Positions 1 to 11,322 are shown, numbered from the stretch's first letter. The stretch: DNA of 64,000 nucleotides from Rhodospirillum sp047263945 (GCF_047263945.1 NZ_JBLAVB010000001.1:124001-188000); one strand, 5' to 3'. A program made the numbers and translations. The notes: a model not told the origin generated them from the letters alone.

Positions 1-1
1 A

Positions 2-130
2 AAGGCTATGGCTGTTGGTCAGCGGGTTGGTGACCTGGTCAGCAAGATGCTTGAGGACGCCACCGTGCCTTTGACCGAACGGGCCGAAAGCGCCGTCGCA
101 AGCCTGAATAAGGCTTTCGCAGTAAAATAG
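2..130 (+). CDS. Phasin family protein, C-terminal fragment
   Basis: The window opens inside a reading frame that ends at TAG 128-130 and gives about 42 residues, finishing in LTERAESAVASLNKAFAVK. The alanine-rich amphipathic helix resembles the C-terminus of phasins, which coat polyhydroxyalkanoate granules. In many alphaproteobacteria a phasin gene lies just upstream of clpS and clpA, as here. A strong terminator follows at 284-326, so it is probably a separate transcription unit. The identification rests on this short tail and the context only; the rest of the gene is outside the window. Confidence 0.5.
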   Translation, partial: KAMAVGQRVGDLVSKMLEDATVPLTERAESAVASLNKAFAVK

Positions 131-283
131 GGTGAACCCTTGTTCGGGACCTATTGATCGAAGTCTTTCTGGCCCTCAAATGAGCTTCATAGAGCTTTAC
201 CGGGTCATCTGGGTGCCTCACGACTAAAGTCGCATTTTCGGACCGGACCCTTGTTTCCGGGAGGGAGGCGGGCGAAAAAAAAC

Positions 284-326
284 AGGCTTCCCCCGGCCAT
301 GGGTTGGGGGAGGCCTTTGTTTTTTG
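284..326 (+). terminator. Rho-independent terminator after the phasin gene
   Basis: AGGCTTCCCCC (284-294) pairs with GGGGGAGGCCT (306-316), with one G-T wobble, and is followed by TTTGTTTTTT. An A-run lies before the left arm, so it could work in both directions. The rest of the 131-478 gap shows only a minor hairpin (CGACTAAAGTCG, 221-232) and no convincing gene. Confidence 0.75.
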
Positions 327-478
327 AGGCTCTTGAAAGAAGCCCATGGAATAAATGGGTCTTTATCGGCGGAAAAAATTACCAATATGATGGGTGTGTG
401 ACGCATCACTCATCGGGTCTCCCCAGGGGGGCGCCACGGTGGATGGATGGAGCGCAAAGATGGAAGGCATGGGTAAGG

Positions 479-835
479 ATGGCTAACGAGATTAAGATTT
501 GGATGGCCGAGAATGGAGACGACAATGGGTCGGATGGACGTCCTGGCACCGGTGTCGTGGTCAAGGCCAAGCCCAAGACCAAAAAGCCCTCCATGTACAA
601 AGTTTTGATGCTGAACGACGATTATACGCCCATGGAATTCGTTGTTCACGTTTTGGAGCGGTTTTTTTCCAAAAGCCATGAGGAGGCGACCCAAATCATG
701 CTGCATGTCCACCAAAAGGGCGTGGGGCTTTGCGGGGTTTTCACCCACGAAGTGGCTGAGACGAAGGTTAATCAGGTCATGGATTTGGCCAGGCGCTCCC
801 AACACCCCCTCCAATGCACCTTGGAAAAGGAGTAG
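479..835 (+). CDS. clpS: ATP-dependent Clp protease adaptor ClpS
   Basis: This 118-residue protein is the ClpA adaptor that delivers N-end-rule substrates to ClpAP in the cytoplasm. A low-complexity N-terminal tail of about 38 residues leads into the ClpS core, with the family signatures KPSMYKVLMLNDDYTPMEFV, VLERFF and HQKGVGLCGVFTHEVAETK. The N-degron pocket Asp-Asp-Tyr-Thr-Pro segment is intact. The ATG at 479 is preferred because GGAAGG (463-468) lies about 10 bases upstream; an in-frame ATG at 443 would give a longer and unusual N-terminus. clpA follows 140 bases downstream, the standard adaptor/unfoldase pairing. Confidence 0.95.
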   Translation: MANEIKIWMAENGDDNGSDGRPGTGVVVKAKPKTKKPSMYKVLMLNDDYTPMEFVVHVLERFFSKSHEEATQIMLHVHQKGVGLCGVFTHEVAETKVNQVMDLARRSQHPLQCTLEKE

Positions 836-843
836 GGGCATCT

Positions 844-867
844 CATGCGCCGACGGGTTGGCGCATG
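844..867 (+). other. Perfect hairpin between clpS and clpA
   Basis: CATGCGCC (844-851) and GGCGCATG (860-867) form a perfect 8-bp stem with an 8-base loop directly after the clpS stop codon. There is no T-run, so it is not a normal terminator. It may stabilise the clpS message or attenuate readthrough into clpA. Confidence 0.45.
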
Positions 868-975
868 CACCTGTGGTTGAACGGGGACTGAAACGGCCAA
901 GGACCAAGAGGGGCTGAGGGGACGCCTTAGGCGCGACCAGGCCAGAGCGGAAAACAGGTCACGGAAGGAGCGGGC

Positions 976-3321
<2,346 letters not shown>

Positions 3322-3347
3322 GGGCTGTCAAGGTTGATGAGAGGAAG

Positions 3348-3392
3348 ATGGCCTCACTTTAATAATAATGACTTTAGAGTGAGGCCATTTTG
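3348..3392. terminator. Bidirectional terminator between clpA and the asparagine-synthetase-like gene
   Basis: ATGGCCTCACT (3348-3358) and AGTGAGGCCAT (3378-3388) are perfect 11-bp inverted repeats followed by TTTT. The right arm overlaps the last codons of the convergent minus-strand gene, whose stop is at 3374-3376. One hairpin therefore probably terminates both transcripts. Confidence 0.8.
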
Positions 3393-5317
3393 GCGCGAAT
3401 AACTTGGCTCAATCCGATAAGCCGGGAATATTTTGTGTTGAGGACCAAGGTCTGTTCTGTGTCGAGGAGAGGGGAATCAGATGGCGTGACGAGGTCGTTC
3501 AAAATGGTGTCCATGGCGATGGGCTTCAAATGGGGGCTGCCTTGCGTGACGCTGCCGAGAAGTTCGATAATTTGATTGCGGTCCCGTTGGAACAGGATGT
3601 TTTGGTCCGCCGCCTGATGTCCGCAGAAAAAGGTGGCCAAACCAGCGGTCGATATGTGGCGTTCGTAGAGGGCTTGTGCGAAGGCGCGATCCCGTCCTCG
3701 AATGAAGAAGGGCAGGGGAAGGGACAGGCAGAGGCGGACAACCCGTAGATCGCAGCTGGGGTCTCTCACGTCGATCTGATCCAATCCCAGCATAGCCTTG
3801 CGCAAGGTCCCAATGTCGACTTGGGTCATCCGGTTCACGCGGAAATTTCGGGACAGATCCGGGTCGGTCATACCGCCGATGAGTTGGTTGCGGATGCGCG
3901 TATCCAGGTCGTGACGTGTTCGGATCGAATCATGGAGCATGTCCTCGTTCGTCGAGGATTTCGTCCGCATGGGACGGGCGAAACGGCGCTGAAGAGCGGC
4001 GTATTGTGTGCTGGTGAGAAGGGCGCGCAGGGTATGGGCAATAGCCGTTCGGCCTGTTATCGCCCCCTTCCGCCACAACTGCCAGGACCCCTTGGCCAAT
4101 GGGAGCCCAAGACCACGGGCCATAAATTCCGTTGAGAGGGAGGGGAGTCCGGCGCTGAACGTAATCGTCCCGAATTGACCAGATAACATCGTGGTGACGC
4201 CTGCTGACCTGGCATCCTGGTTGATGGCGTCCATCCAGACGCCATTCGGCAGGTTCGGCGGGGTCTCATTCATGACCCTCACATATCGAGCATTGGTTTC
4301 CAGCATGGAGGACGCGTCGTTGAAGACCCGGTGGTGGATGATATTGGGGAAATGCGCAGCGACTTTCACGGCTTGGGGCCATTCGTCACTGGTGGGGCGC
4401 AGGGCCGGGGGGATGGCGGTCGTGTCCCGTGGTGCGGCCGTAAAGGTATGTAATGGCTTATCGGCCTTGGTCAGAGTTCGGGCAGCCAGGGCGGTGATGA
4501 CGCCGCTGCTCAACCCGGCGCTCAACTGGCTGCCGACGCCACCCGTTGACCGTGTCATGGCGTAGGTGGCCCGGGTCATCGCCTCGTCCATGGCTTCCAG
4601 GGCGTCCTCGAAGGACAGGGACGATGCCTCGGGGATGGCTGTCAGGTCAGACCATGGATGGATCTGTTCCTGGCCATCTGCGGAAAGCCTTGTCCAGTGT
4701 CCGGGCATGACCCGGTTGACCTGGGCGTAGAGGGTGGATGGACTGTCCTGGGGAAGCAGGGCGAGGTGCTCTGCCAGTCGCTTTTCATCGAAGTCCCTCT
4801 CAACCTCTGGCAGGGCGAACAGCCCCTGGATCATGCTTGAGACCGCCAGGAACCGGGATTGGCGACTATAAAAAAGGGGACTGAGCCCTATGGGGTCGCG
4901 GACCAGGGTGATGGATCCGTCTTGTCTATCCTGGATGATCAAGGCGAACACGCCAACGAGGCGGGGCAGCGTGTCTTCCAGTCCCCAGCGGTCCAGCGCG
5001 GCGGCCAGTACGCCACCATCGGCAAGCATGCGCGCCTTTGACGCCGGGATGTCGAGTGCGTCGAGCAGGTCATCACGGTTGTCGAGGCGTAGATCTGCGG
5101 CCATCATGGCACGACCGCCACCGATGATAAACGGTTGGCGGTCCATCAGGTCATCTGGAACGGTCCGCATGAGATTGCGCCCGCAGGCAAAGGAGCCATC
5201 ACCCCATAGGGTGGTATGGTGCGGGCCGAACTGCTTTTGGGCGGTGAGTATGCGGTCGGTGATGGAGCGGGCGTGGGCATTGGCAGACCACGACAGGCAG
5301 GCAGCAAGAGCGGTCAT
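3374..5317 (-). CDS. Asparagine synthetase-like protein with degenerate PP-loop
   Basis: From the start at 5317 this is 647 residues. An N-terminal class II glutaminase-like domain includes RLDNRDDLLDAL and VRDPIGLSPLFY, and an asparagine-synthase domain follows. It resembles the AsnB-like proteins found with lasso peptides, in which the N-terminus lacks the Met-Cys of an active glutaminase. The ATP pyrophosphatase loop, normally SGGLDSS, reads SAGLSSG (266-272), so the key Asp is gone. Alternative starts at 5392 and 5431 have no family match; 5317 fits homologous N-termini (MTALAACLSW), although no good ribosome site is visible. No lasso precursor, RRE or transglutaminase-like B gene lies nearby. 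Its reaction is unknown and may not involve normal adenylation. Confidence 0.7.
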   Translation of the reverse strand: MTALAACLSWSANAHARSITDRILTAQKQFGPHHTTLWGDGSFACGRNLMRTVPDDLMDRQPFIIGGGRAMMAADLRLDNRDDLLDALDIPASKARMLADGGVLAAALDRWGLEDTLPRLVGVFALIIQDRQDGSITLVRDPIGLSPLFYSRQSRFLAVSSMIQGLFALPEVERDFDEKRLAEHLALLPQDSPSTLYAQVNRVMPGHWTRLSADGQEQIHPWSDLTAIPEASSLSFEDALEAMDEAMTRATYAMTRSTGGVGSQLSAGLSSGVITALAARTLTKADKPLHTFTAAPRDTTAIPPALRPTSDEWPQAVKVAAHFPNIIHHRVFNDASSMLETNARYVRVMNETPPNLPNGVWMDAINQDARSAGVTTMLSGQFGTITFSAGLPSLSTEFMARGLGLPLAKGSWQLWRKGAITGRTAIAHTLRALLTSTQYAALQRRFARPMRTKSSTNEDMLHDSIRTRHDLDTRIRNQLIGGMTDPDLSRNFRVNRMTQVDIGTLRKAMLGLDQIDVRDPSCDLRVVRLCLSLPLPFFIRGRDRAFAQALYERHISTAGLATFFCGHQAADQNILFQRDRNQIIELLGSVTQGSPHLKPIAMDTILNDLVTPSDSPLLDTEQTLVLNTKYSRLIGLSQVIRAKMASL

Positions 5318-5589
5318 CGACGGCGTCCAGAAATTGTAAGCGTGTTCTCGAAGCGGGATCCAGTGGCATGCTCGGTTTTGGCCATCTTGCATTGGATGGA
5401 GTCTGGACCGCCTTAGACTGGTCTGGTCCATGGCGGAGCATAGGTCAAGGGAGGAGGTGGGGGAAGTCTGGCAGCAAGGGAAAAGGGACGAAATGGCCAG
5501 ATTCTATCTTTAAGGCCAAATTTCGGGGCCCCAGGCCCGGCCGGAGGAGGTGTGTTTTAGGGGAGAGGGGCAAGCTCCTTTCCACAAAT

Positions 5590-5624
5590 CAGTCGCCCAA
5601 AAAAGACAAGACACTGTCGTGTAC
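5590..5624 (-). repeat. Family B repeat, end fragment, inverted
   Basis: The 35 bases are the reverse complement of one end of family B: the terminal repeat GTACACGACAG followed by TGTCTTG and TTTTTTGGGCGA. The rest of the element is missing. The gap 5318-5768 otherwise contains only GC-rich sequence and the palindrome at 5707-5750; I see no gene there. Confidence 0.7.
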
Positions 5625-5706
5625 TGTGAAAACGGGCATCCAGGGTTGGTTTCGGTTTCGGTGCTGAATTGCACTGTCGTAGCTGGTGCTCAACTTGTTG
5701 AATCTA

Positions 5707-5750
5707 GATCAAACCGCCTTGAATCGGAATCGATTTAAGGCGGTTTGATC
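5707..5750. repeat. Family D palindrome (GATCAAACCGCC type)
   Basis: GATCAAACCGCCTT and AAGGCGGTTTGATC form a perfect 14-bp stem around a GAATCG/CGATTT core, just downstream of the thiC stop. Related copies lie at 39697-39736 and 56421-56468. The position suggests it may terminate the thiC message. Confidence 0.85.
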
Positions 5751-5768
5751 CAAGGACAAGATTTTCGA

Positions 5769-7613
5769 TCAGGGTTGAATTTCGGCAGCGACCTTGTGGA
5801 GGGTTTGCGTATCCAATTGGACTTCGCCACCGGCGGCCTGGAAGGCCTTGCTCATGCGCGCCATGCCCGCTTGCGCTTCCTTGGCGGCTTCGTCCCGGAC
5901 CTCGTGACTGATCTTCATGGAGCAGAACTTGGGACCGCACATGGAGCAGAAATGGGCAGTCTTATGGGCTTCATGGGGCAGGGTTTCGTCGTGGTAGGCC
6001 CGCGCCCCGTCCGGATCCAGGCCCAGGTTGAACTGGTCCCCCCAGCGGAAATCGAAGCGTGCCCGGCTGACGGCATCGTCGCGGATTTGGGCGGCGGGAT
6101 GGCCCTTGGCGATGTCCGCCGCATGGGCAGCCAGTTTATAGGCGATGACCCCGGCTTTCACGTCGTCCCGGTTGGGGAGGCCCAGGTGCTCCTTGGGGGT
6201 GACGTAGCAGAGCATGGCCGTGCCGAACCAACCGATCATCGCCGCCCCAATGGCCGAGGTGATGTGGTCATGCCCGGGCGCAATATCCGTGGTCAGGGGG
6301 CCGAGGGTGTAGAAGGGAGCCTCGCCGCAGGTTTCCAATTGGCGGTCCATATTGGCCTTGATCTTGTGCATCGGCACATGGCCGGGGCCTTCCACCATGA
6401 CCTGACAGCCCTTATCCCAGGCCAGTTTCGTTAATTCGCCCAGGGTGTCCAGTTCGGCGAACTGGGCGGCGTCGTTGGCGTCCGCCACCGAACCCGGGCG
6501 CAGACCATCCCCCAGGGAGAAGGAGACATCATAGCGCCGCATGATGGCGCAGATGTCCTCAAACCGTTCGTAGAGGAAGCTCTCGCGGTGATGGGACAGG
6601 CACCATTTGGCCATGATCGATCCCCCCCGGCTGACGATGCCAGTGACCCGGTCCGCCGTCAGGGGGATATGGGCGAGGCGCAGGCCGGAATGGATGGTGA
6701 AGTAGTCCACGCCCTGTTCACATTGCTCGATCAGGGTTTCAGCAAAGACGGACCAATCCAATTTGGTCGGATCGCCCTTGACCTTCTCCAGGGCCTGATA
6801 CAGGGGAACGGTGCCAATGGGCACGGGGCTGTTGCGCAGGATCCATTCCCGGGTGGCGTGAATGTTCTTGCCCGTGGAGAGATCCATGACCGTGTCGGCG
6901 CCCCAGCGTATGGACCAGACCAGCTTGGCAACTTCCTCCTCAATGGAGGAGGAGAGGGCGGAGTTGCCGATATTGGCGTTCACCTTCACCAGGAAGTTCC
7001 GGCCGATGATGGTGGGTTCTAGTTCCCCATGGTTGATGTTCGCCGGAATGATGGCCCGGCCCTCGGCGATTTCCTTGCGGACGAACTCCGGAGTCACATG
7101 GGCGGGAAGGGCAGCGCCGTGGGACTCCCCTTTGGTCAGACGCTCCTCGGCCCCGGCGACGGCCGTCTCGCGGCCCAGGTTTTCCCGATGGGCGACGTAG
7201 ACCATCTCGTCGGTGATGATTCCCGCGCGGGCGCATTCCAACTGGGTGAAGGGGCCTTCTCCAATCCGCCGCAGGGGGCGATGGAAGAGGGGGAAGATCT
7301 CGGAGGTTTCGTCCCGGGGAATGGGTGCGCCGTCGTAGTTCTCCACCCCTCCTCGGGCGGAGACCCAGGCCGTCCGGAGGCGGGGTAAACCGGCTTTCAG
7401 GTCAATCCGAGCCTCGGCGTCCGTATAGGGGCCGCTGCTGTCTGGCACCCGCACGGGGGCCTCGCCGGGGTCTGAGAGGGTCACCTCGCGAAAGGGAACC
7501 CTCAGGTGAGGGCGTTCGGCGGGCGCGGCGTAGTGCTTGCGTGAGGCCGGGAAGGGGGTCCGGCATTCGGCCAGGGTAAGGGGCAGGGAGTCTTGGTTTG
7601 GTGTGACAGCCAT
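5769..7613 (-). CDS. thiC: Phosphomethylpyrimidine synthase ThiC
   Basis: This 614-residue radical SAM enzyme converts aminoimidazole ribotide to hydroxymethylpyrimidine phosphate in thiamine synthesis. Recognisable blocks are MDLSTGKNIHATREWILRNS, FTIHSGLRL, GRGGSIMAKW-type (here SRGGSIMAKWCLSHH), VEGPGHVPMHK and the C-terminal 4Fe-4S motif CSMCGPKFCSM. Start 7613 (MAVTPNQD) is chosen because GGAGAAG lies 6 bases upstream and the frame further upstream runs into the riboswitch. A TPP riboswitch in the leader shows feedback control by thiamine pyrophosphate. No other thiamine genes are in the window. Confidence 0.97.
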   Translation of the reverse strand: MAVTPNQDSLPLTLAECRTPFPASRKHYAAPAERPHLRVPFREVTLSDPGEAPVRVPDSSGPYTDAEARIDLKAGLPRLRTAWVSARGGVENYDGAPIPRDETSEIFPLFHRPLRRIGEGPFTQLECARAGIITDEMVYVAHRENLGRETAVAGAEERLTKGESHGAALPAHVTPEFVRKEIAEGRAIIPANINHGELEPTIIGRNFLVKVNANIGNSALSSSIEEEVAKLVWSIRWGADTVMDLSTGKNIHATREWILRNSPVPIGTVPLYQALEKVKGDPTKLDWSVFAETLIEQCEQGVDYFTIHSGLRLAHIPLTADRVTGIVSRGGSIMAKWCLSHHRESFLYERFEDICAIMRRYDVSFSLGDGLRPGSVADANDAAQFAELDTLGELTKLAWDKGCQVMVEGPGHVPMHKIKANMDRQLETCGEAPFYTLGPLTTDIAPGHDHITSAIGAAMIGWFGTAMLCYVTPKEHLGLPNRDDVKAGVIAYKLAAHAADIAKGHPAAQIRDDAVSRARFDFRWGDQFNLGLDPDGARAYHDETLPHEAHKTAHFCSMCGPKFCSMKISHEVRDEAAKEAQAGMARMSKAFQAAGGEVQLDTQTLHKVAAEIQP

Positions 7614-7732
7614 CGTCTTCTCCGTTTGGATGGACCGATGGGTCTGTCGACGGAGGCGGGAGGGGGCGACGCCGGGGAGGGGATGGATCGCGGTTGTCTT
7701 GGGTGACGGATCCGATGTGGCGCGGCCCTGGT

Positions 7733-7842
7733 TCCGTCCCTTCGCCGGCATGACCCGGATCAGGTTCGAAGGGTCACCGCGCGTCCGTCCGGATTTCCCC
7801 GGATGACCAACGGTATCTCAGTCCCTTGCCGGGACCCCCCTG
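7733..7842 (-). promoter_or_regulatory. TPP riboswitch (THI element)
   Basis: Read on the minus strand, the sequence contains the conserved thi-box parts in order: GGGACTGAGATACCG near the 5' end, then GAACCTGATCCGGGTCATG and CCGGCGAAGGGA near the 3' end. These are the pyrimidine- and pyrophosphate-sensor helices of TPP riboswitches. It lies about 120 bases upstream of the thiC start. The edges are approximate. Confidence 0.93.
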
Positions 7843-7937
7843 GAACAGGTTCTTTTAGGATAGGCAAAATCGGCGTGCACTGTAAACGGGAAATAATAAG
7901 GATGAGCCCGTGAGGAGCTCATCCGGGGGGATACATA

Positions 7938-8030
7938 GTACAGGGCACTGTTTGGTATTTTTTGGGCGATTGCCCAGGTCCATTTGGGGACCAATGCCCC
8001 CAAACCCCCTTTTTCCAGGTACTGGTGTCG
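7938..8030 (+). repeat. Family B repeat, 3'-truncated copy
   Basis: GTACAGGGCACTG is followed by TTTTTTGGGCGATTGCCCA, then TTTGGGGACC and AATGCCCCCAAACCCCC. The right half, with the CTGGGGCC hairpin and terminal repeat, is absent. It sits between pxpC and the thiC riboswitch. GAGCTCAT (7915-7922) and ATGAGCTC (8034-8041) flank it as inverted 8-mers. Confidence 0.75.
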
Positions 8031-8101
8031 GAATGAGCTCTCTGGTAGGCGAAGGATGCTATCGAAAGGAACCGTCCACGGGAAAGAGTGCGACCGTGAT
8101 G

Positions 8102-9079
8102 TCACTGATCGGAGAGGGTTTCCCGGATCGCGGACAGCAGGGCCGCGCGTCCCCTTCGGGCCGTCAGGGCCTCTTCCATGGTCACGCGGACGAATCGCGT
8201 GGGAGTATGTGGCTGCAACTGGCCGATCAGGTCCATATCCGCCGATACCACCGCGCCGAGGGTGAAATATCCGCCGCCAGAGACCGCGTCACGGTGCAGA
8301 ACGATAGGTTCGGATCCACCCGGAACCTGAATGGAGCCATAGGAATAACAGCCGTCAACGATGTTCGAGGGATCCGACCCGGCGCCAAAGGGCTGGTCGC
8401 GGAGAACGAATTCGATGGGTTGACCACCGCGGAACCGAACCCCCATGCGGTCGGCTTCCGGCGCGACCTTCCATTCGTCCTCGAAAAAGTTTCGGCCCGC
8501 CTGCTCCGTAATCAAATGCCAGTATAGCCCCGGCAAAACCCGCAGTTCGGTCGGAGAACCGGGGCGGCGGCGCATGGAGGCGGGAATGCTGCGCCCGGCT
8601 TTGACCGGTCTTCCCTCGCCTAATGGCACCCGATCTCCCTTCGCCAGTGCCCGACCGTCGTAGCCCCCCAACGCACCGATGGGGTAGGTGGAGCGACTGC
8701 CCAGGTGAGGGGGGGTGGTGATCCCGCCGGAAAACGCGATGTAGGCCCGGGCACCCCCTTGAAGGTAGTCAAAGGTCAGTTTTTGGCCAGCCTTGACCGG
8801 AAAGGCTGTCCACAGGGCCTGTTCCTCTCCATCGACCCGAGGAGGCAGGACTGCGCCGGTGACGGCAACCATGCTGTCCACCTCGAATTCCAGTTGGGGC
8901 CCCATGAAAACGGCTTCGAGCCCGGCGGCTCCCTCTTCGTTGCCGACCAGCAGGTTGGCGGCGCGCAAGGCGTAGCGGTCCATGGCGCCGGAGAGGGGGA
9001 TCCCCAGGTGGAAATAACCCGGCCGTCCCAGGTCCTGAATGGTGGTGAGCAAACCGGGATCGATGACTTTAAACGTCAT
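8102..9079 (-). CDS. pxpC: 5-oxoprolinase subunit C / KipA (AHS2) family protein
   Basis: The 325-residue protein matches the AHS2 or KipA family: DPGLLTTIQDLGRPGYFHLGIP, SGAMDRYALRAANLLVGN and AYIAFSGGI. In E. coli PxpC works with PxpB and PxpA to hydrolyse 5-oxoproline with ATP. The same fold forms part of the carboxyltransferase half of urea carboxylase. Its start overlaps the end of pxpB by 11 bases, so translation is coupled. It is the last gene of the operon. Substrate could be 5-oxoproline or another lactam or amide, because biotin carboxylase genes are in the same operon. Confidence 0.88.
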   Translation of the reverse strand: MTFKVIDPGLLTTIQDLGRPGYFHLGIPLSGAMDRYALRAANLLVGNEEGAAGLEAVFMGPQLEFEVDSMVAVTGAVLPPRVDGEEQALWTAFPVKAGQKLTFDYLQGGARAYIAFSGGITTPPHLGSRSTYPIGALGGYDGRALAKGDRVPLGEGRPVKAGRSIPASMRRRPGSPTELRVLPGLYWHLITEQAGRNFFEDEWKVAPEADRMGVRFRGGQPIEFVLRDQPFGAGSDPSNIVDGCYSYGSIQVPGGSEPIVLHRDAVSGGGYFTLGAVVSADMDLIGQLQPHTPTRFVRVTMEEALTARRGRAALLSAIRETLSDQ

Positions 9080-9944
9080 TGAGGGTCTCCATCAGTTGCG
9101 CGTTGAATCCGTCCATATCGGCCTTGAAGGCCTCCAGATCGAAGACCACCTCCCTGATCTTGGGCGTATAGCGGTTGGCTTCGACCTGGGCGAGGATGGC
9201 GTCGTATTCTGCCCGATCGATGGGCTTCCATTTGACGATGTCACCGGGGCGGAAGAAAACCAGGAAGTCCTTCAGGTAGGACAGGGTTTGTGTCGGGTCG
9301 TAGATCGGCATGGGGGTGATGCCGAACATCTGATAGCCACCGGCACCCCGCACCGAATAGATGCAGGAAAAACACCCGCCGTATCCCACGGTCTGCTTTG
9401 GGGTATCCGTTCGAGGGCGAAGGTACTTGGGGACCTCAATCTGCCGATCCCGGTCCACCAGTTGATAGAGAAAAGGCAAGCCCGCGACAAAACCGACCAT
9501 GGACACGAACCAGGGCGAGGAATGGTGGGCGGTGATGAAGGCCTCGACGCTGTCATAACCGTTGATGCGCGCTGCGTATGCGAGGTCGGAGCCGGAGGGG
9601 TCCTGGTGGCGCTCGCGGAAGCGCATCAGGGTTTCATGGGTCCAGGGGTCCTGATAATAGACCGGAATCTCGATGATCCGTGTTGCCAGGGTCTTGTCGC
9701 CGTCTTCGGCCTTGTGTTCCAAGGCCTTGATTTTCTCCATCATTTCCGATGGCGGAATCCTTTCCGGATCGAATTTGACCTGGAAGCTGCTGTTCGCGGG
9801 GCAAATTTCGATTACACCGTCAATCTGGGCCTCGCGAACGGCATTGGTCAGGGACAGGCTGATGAAAAAGGCGTCCAGGGACATTTCTTCGCCGATTTCG
9901 ACGAAGATATGTTCGTCGCCCCCATGGGAATAACGAATCTTCAT
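9069..9944 (-). CDS. pxpB: 5-oxoprolinase subunit B / KipI (AHS1) family protein
   Basis: This 291-residue protein belongs to the KipI/AHS1 (cyclophilin-like carboxyltransferase) family. The C-terminal half carries the family blocks GFVAGLPFLYQL, YGGCFSCIYSVRGAGGYQMFG and FFRPGDIVKWKPI. AAGGAGGACC directly before ATG 9944 fixes the start; a longer frame would run into the accC coding region. It is longer than E. coli PxpB (about 220 residues), the extra part being N-terminal and including a segment DPWTHETLMRFRERHQDP seen in the larger AHS1 type. It pairs with the downstream pxpC product. Confidence 0.87.
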   Translation of the reverse strand: MKIRYSHGGDEHIFVEIGEEMSLDAFFISLSLTNAVREAQIDGVIEICPANSSFQVKFDPERIPPSEMMEKIKALEHKAEDGDKTLATRIIEIPVYYQDPWTHETLMRFRERHQDPSGSDLAYAARINGYDSVEAFITAHHSSPWFVSMVGFVAGLPFLYQLVDRDRQIEVPKYLRPRTDTPKQTVGYGGCFSCIYSVRGAGGYQMFGITPMPIYDPTQTLSYLKDFLVFFRPGDIVKWKPIDRAEYDAILAQVEANRYTPKIREVVFDLEAFKADMDGFNAQLMETLNDV

Positions 9945-9954
9945 CCGGTCCTCC

Positions 9955-11319
9955 TTACGCTTGAGCCAGGCCATGGGTGGCCAGCCAGGGTTCCAGGAAT
10001 TGAGTGTGGACGGCGCCCGCGCGAACCGCAGGGGCTGTGCTGAGGGCTTGGTGCAGGGGAATGGTGGTCTTGACGCCCTCGATCTTTAAGTCGGACAGGG
10101 CCGTTTGCAGGCGCTCAATGGCCTGTTCGCGGGTGTCGGCCTTGACGATCAGCTTCCCCAGAAGGGAGTCATAGAACGGGGGGATGGCGTAGCCGTCGTA
10201 GAGCATGCCATCGAAGCGGATGCCGTCGCCCTCTGGCAGGGTCAGGGACCCGACCACCCCGGGGAAGGGCATGAAGTCGTTGGCCGGGTCTTCGGCATTG
10301 ATGCGCACTTCAATGGCGTGGCCGTCCAGGTGGATATCCTCCTGCCTGGGGCTAAGGGGCGCCCCACCGGCGATCTTGAGCATTTCCCCGATCAGGTCCA
10401 ATCCCGTCACCATTTCCGTGACCGGATGTTCCACCTGAATGCGCGTGTTCATTTCAATGAAGTAGAACGCGCCGCTGTCATTATCGTAGAGGTATTCCAG
10501 GGTGCCTGCGCCCCGGTATCCAACGCTTTCGGCCAAGGCGACGGCGGAGGCGCAGAGGGCGGCTCTGGTTTCTGTGTCCAGGCAGGCGGCGGGGGCCTCC
10601 TCCCAGACCTTTTGCCGACGCCGTTGCAGCGAGCATTCCCGCTCGAAACAATGGACGACGCGCTGGCCATCGCCAAGGACCTGGACCTCGATATGGCGGG
10701 CCTTGGTGATGACCCGCTCCAGGTAGAAGCCGCCATCACCGAAGGCGGCCAGGGCTTCGGCTTGGGCCTGGGGGGCGAGCTGGCGCAGCTCTTCCTCGGT
10801 TTCGGCGATGCGGATGCCTCGCCCGCCACCGCCTGCCGTGGCCTTGATCATGACCGGATAACCGATGGTCCGCGCCGAGGCGACGGCATCTTCGATATCG
10901 GTGAGCACCCCATCGCTCCCCGGCACCACGGGAACACCTGCGGCGATGGCGGTTGCCCGGGCGGTGGCCTTGTCGCCCATGGTCCGGATGGTTTCGGGGC
11001 GTGGCCCGACGAAGGCCATGCCTGCGGCCTCGACCGCTTCGGCGAAGGCGGCGTTTTCCGCGAGGAAGCCGTAACCGGGGTGAACGGCGTCACATCCCGC
11101 TTCCTTGGCGATGGAAACCAAACGGTCGGCGGCGAGGTAGGAGGTCTTTGCCGCTGGTGGACCCACACAGACGGCATGAGTGGCCATCTTGACCGCCAGC
11201 ATGTCCTGATCCGCTTCGGAGTAGGCCTGGACGGTTTCCATGCCCAATTCCGTGGCGGAGCGGTTGATGCGGACGGCAATCTCGCCCCGGTTTGCGATGA
11301 AGAGGCGTTTTATTGGCAT
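9955..11319 (-). CDS. accC: Biotin carboxylase (AccC-type)
   Basis: This 454-residue ATP-grasp enzyme carboxylates biotin on its carrier protein. It shows the N-terminal IANRGEIAVRI, HPGYGFLAEN, KATAGGGGRGIRI (glycine-rich ATP loop), ERECSLQRRRQKV and FIEMNTRIQVEHPVTE motifs in order. It is a paralogue of the housekeeping acetyl-CoA carboxylase subunit rather than that gene itself, because it lies between a dedicated carrier and the pxpB/pxpC genes and no accA, accD or typical accB is present. The stop is 10 bases before the pxpB start. It probably acts with KipI/KipA proteins as carboxyltransferase. Confidence 0.92.
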   Translation of the reverse strand: MPIKRLFIANRGEIAVRINRSATELGMETVQAYSEADQDMLAVKMATHAVCVGPPAAKTSYLAADRLVSIAKEAGCDAVHPGYGFLAENAAFAEAVEAAGMAFVGPRPETIRTMGDKATARATAIAAGVPVVPGSDGVLTDIEDAVASARTIGYPVMIKATAGGGGRGIRIAETEEELRQLAPQAQAEALAAFGDGGFYLERVITKARHIEVQVLGDGQRVVHCFERECSLQRRRQKVWEEAPAACLDTETRAALCASAVALAESVGYRGAGTLEYLYDNDSGAFYFIEMNTRIQVEHPVTEMVTGLDLIGEMLKIAGGAPLSPRQEDIHLDGHAIEVRINAEDPANDFMPFPGVVGSLTLPEGDGIRFDGMLYDGYAIPPFYDSLLGKLIVKADTREQAIERLQTALSDLKIEGVKTTIPLHQALSTAPAVRAGAVHTQFLEPWLATHGLAQA

Positions 11320-11322
11320 CGT

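Noticed and set aside
3374..5768. Lasso peptide biosynthetic cluster
   Set aside because: Only a C-like protein is present; no precursor, RRE, transglutaminase-like B protein or exporter was found around it, and the PP-loop is altered.
7818..8105. Small minus-strand frame between thiC and pxpC
   Set aside because: It runs through a family B repeat and the TPP riboswitch; no ribosome site or family match.
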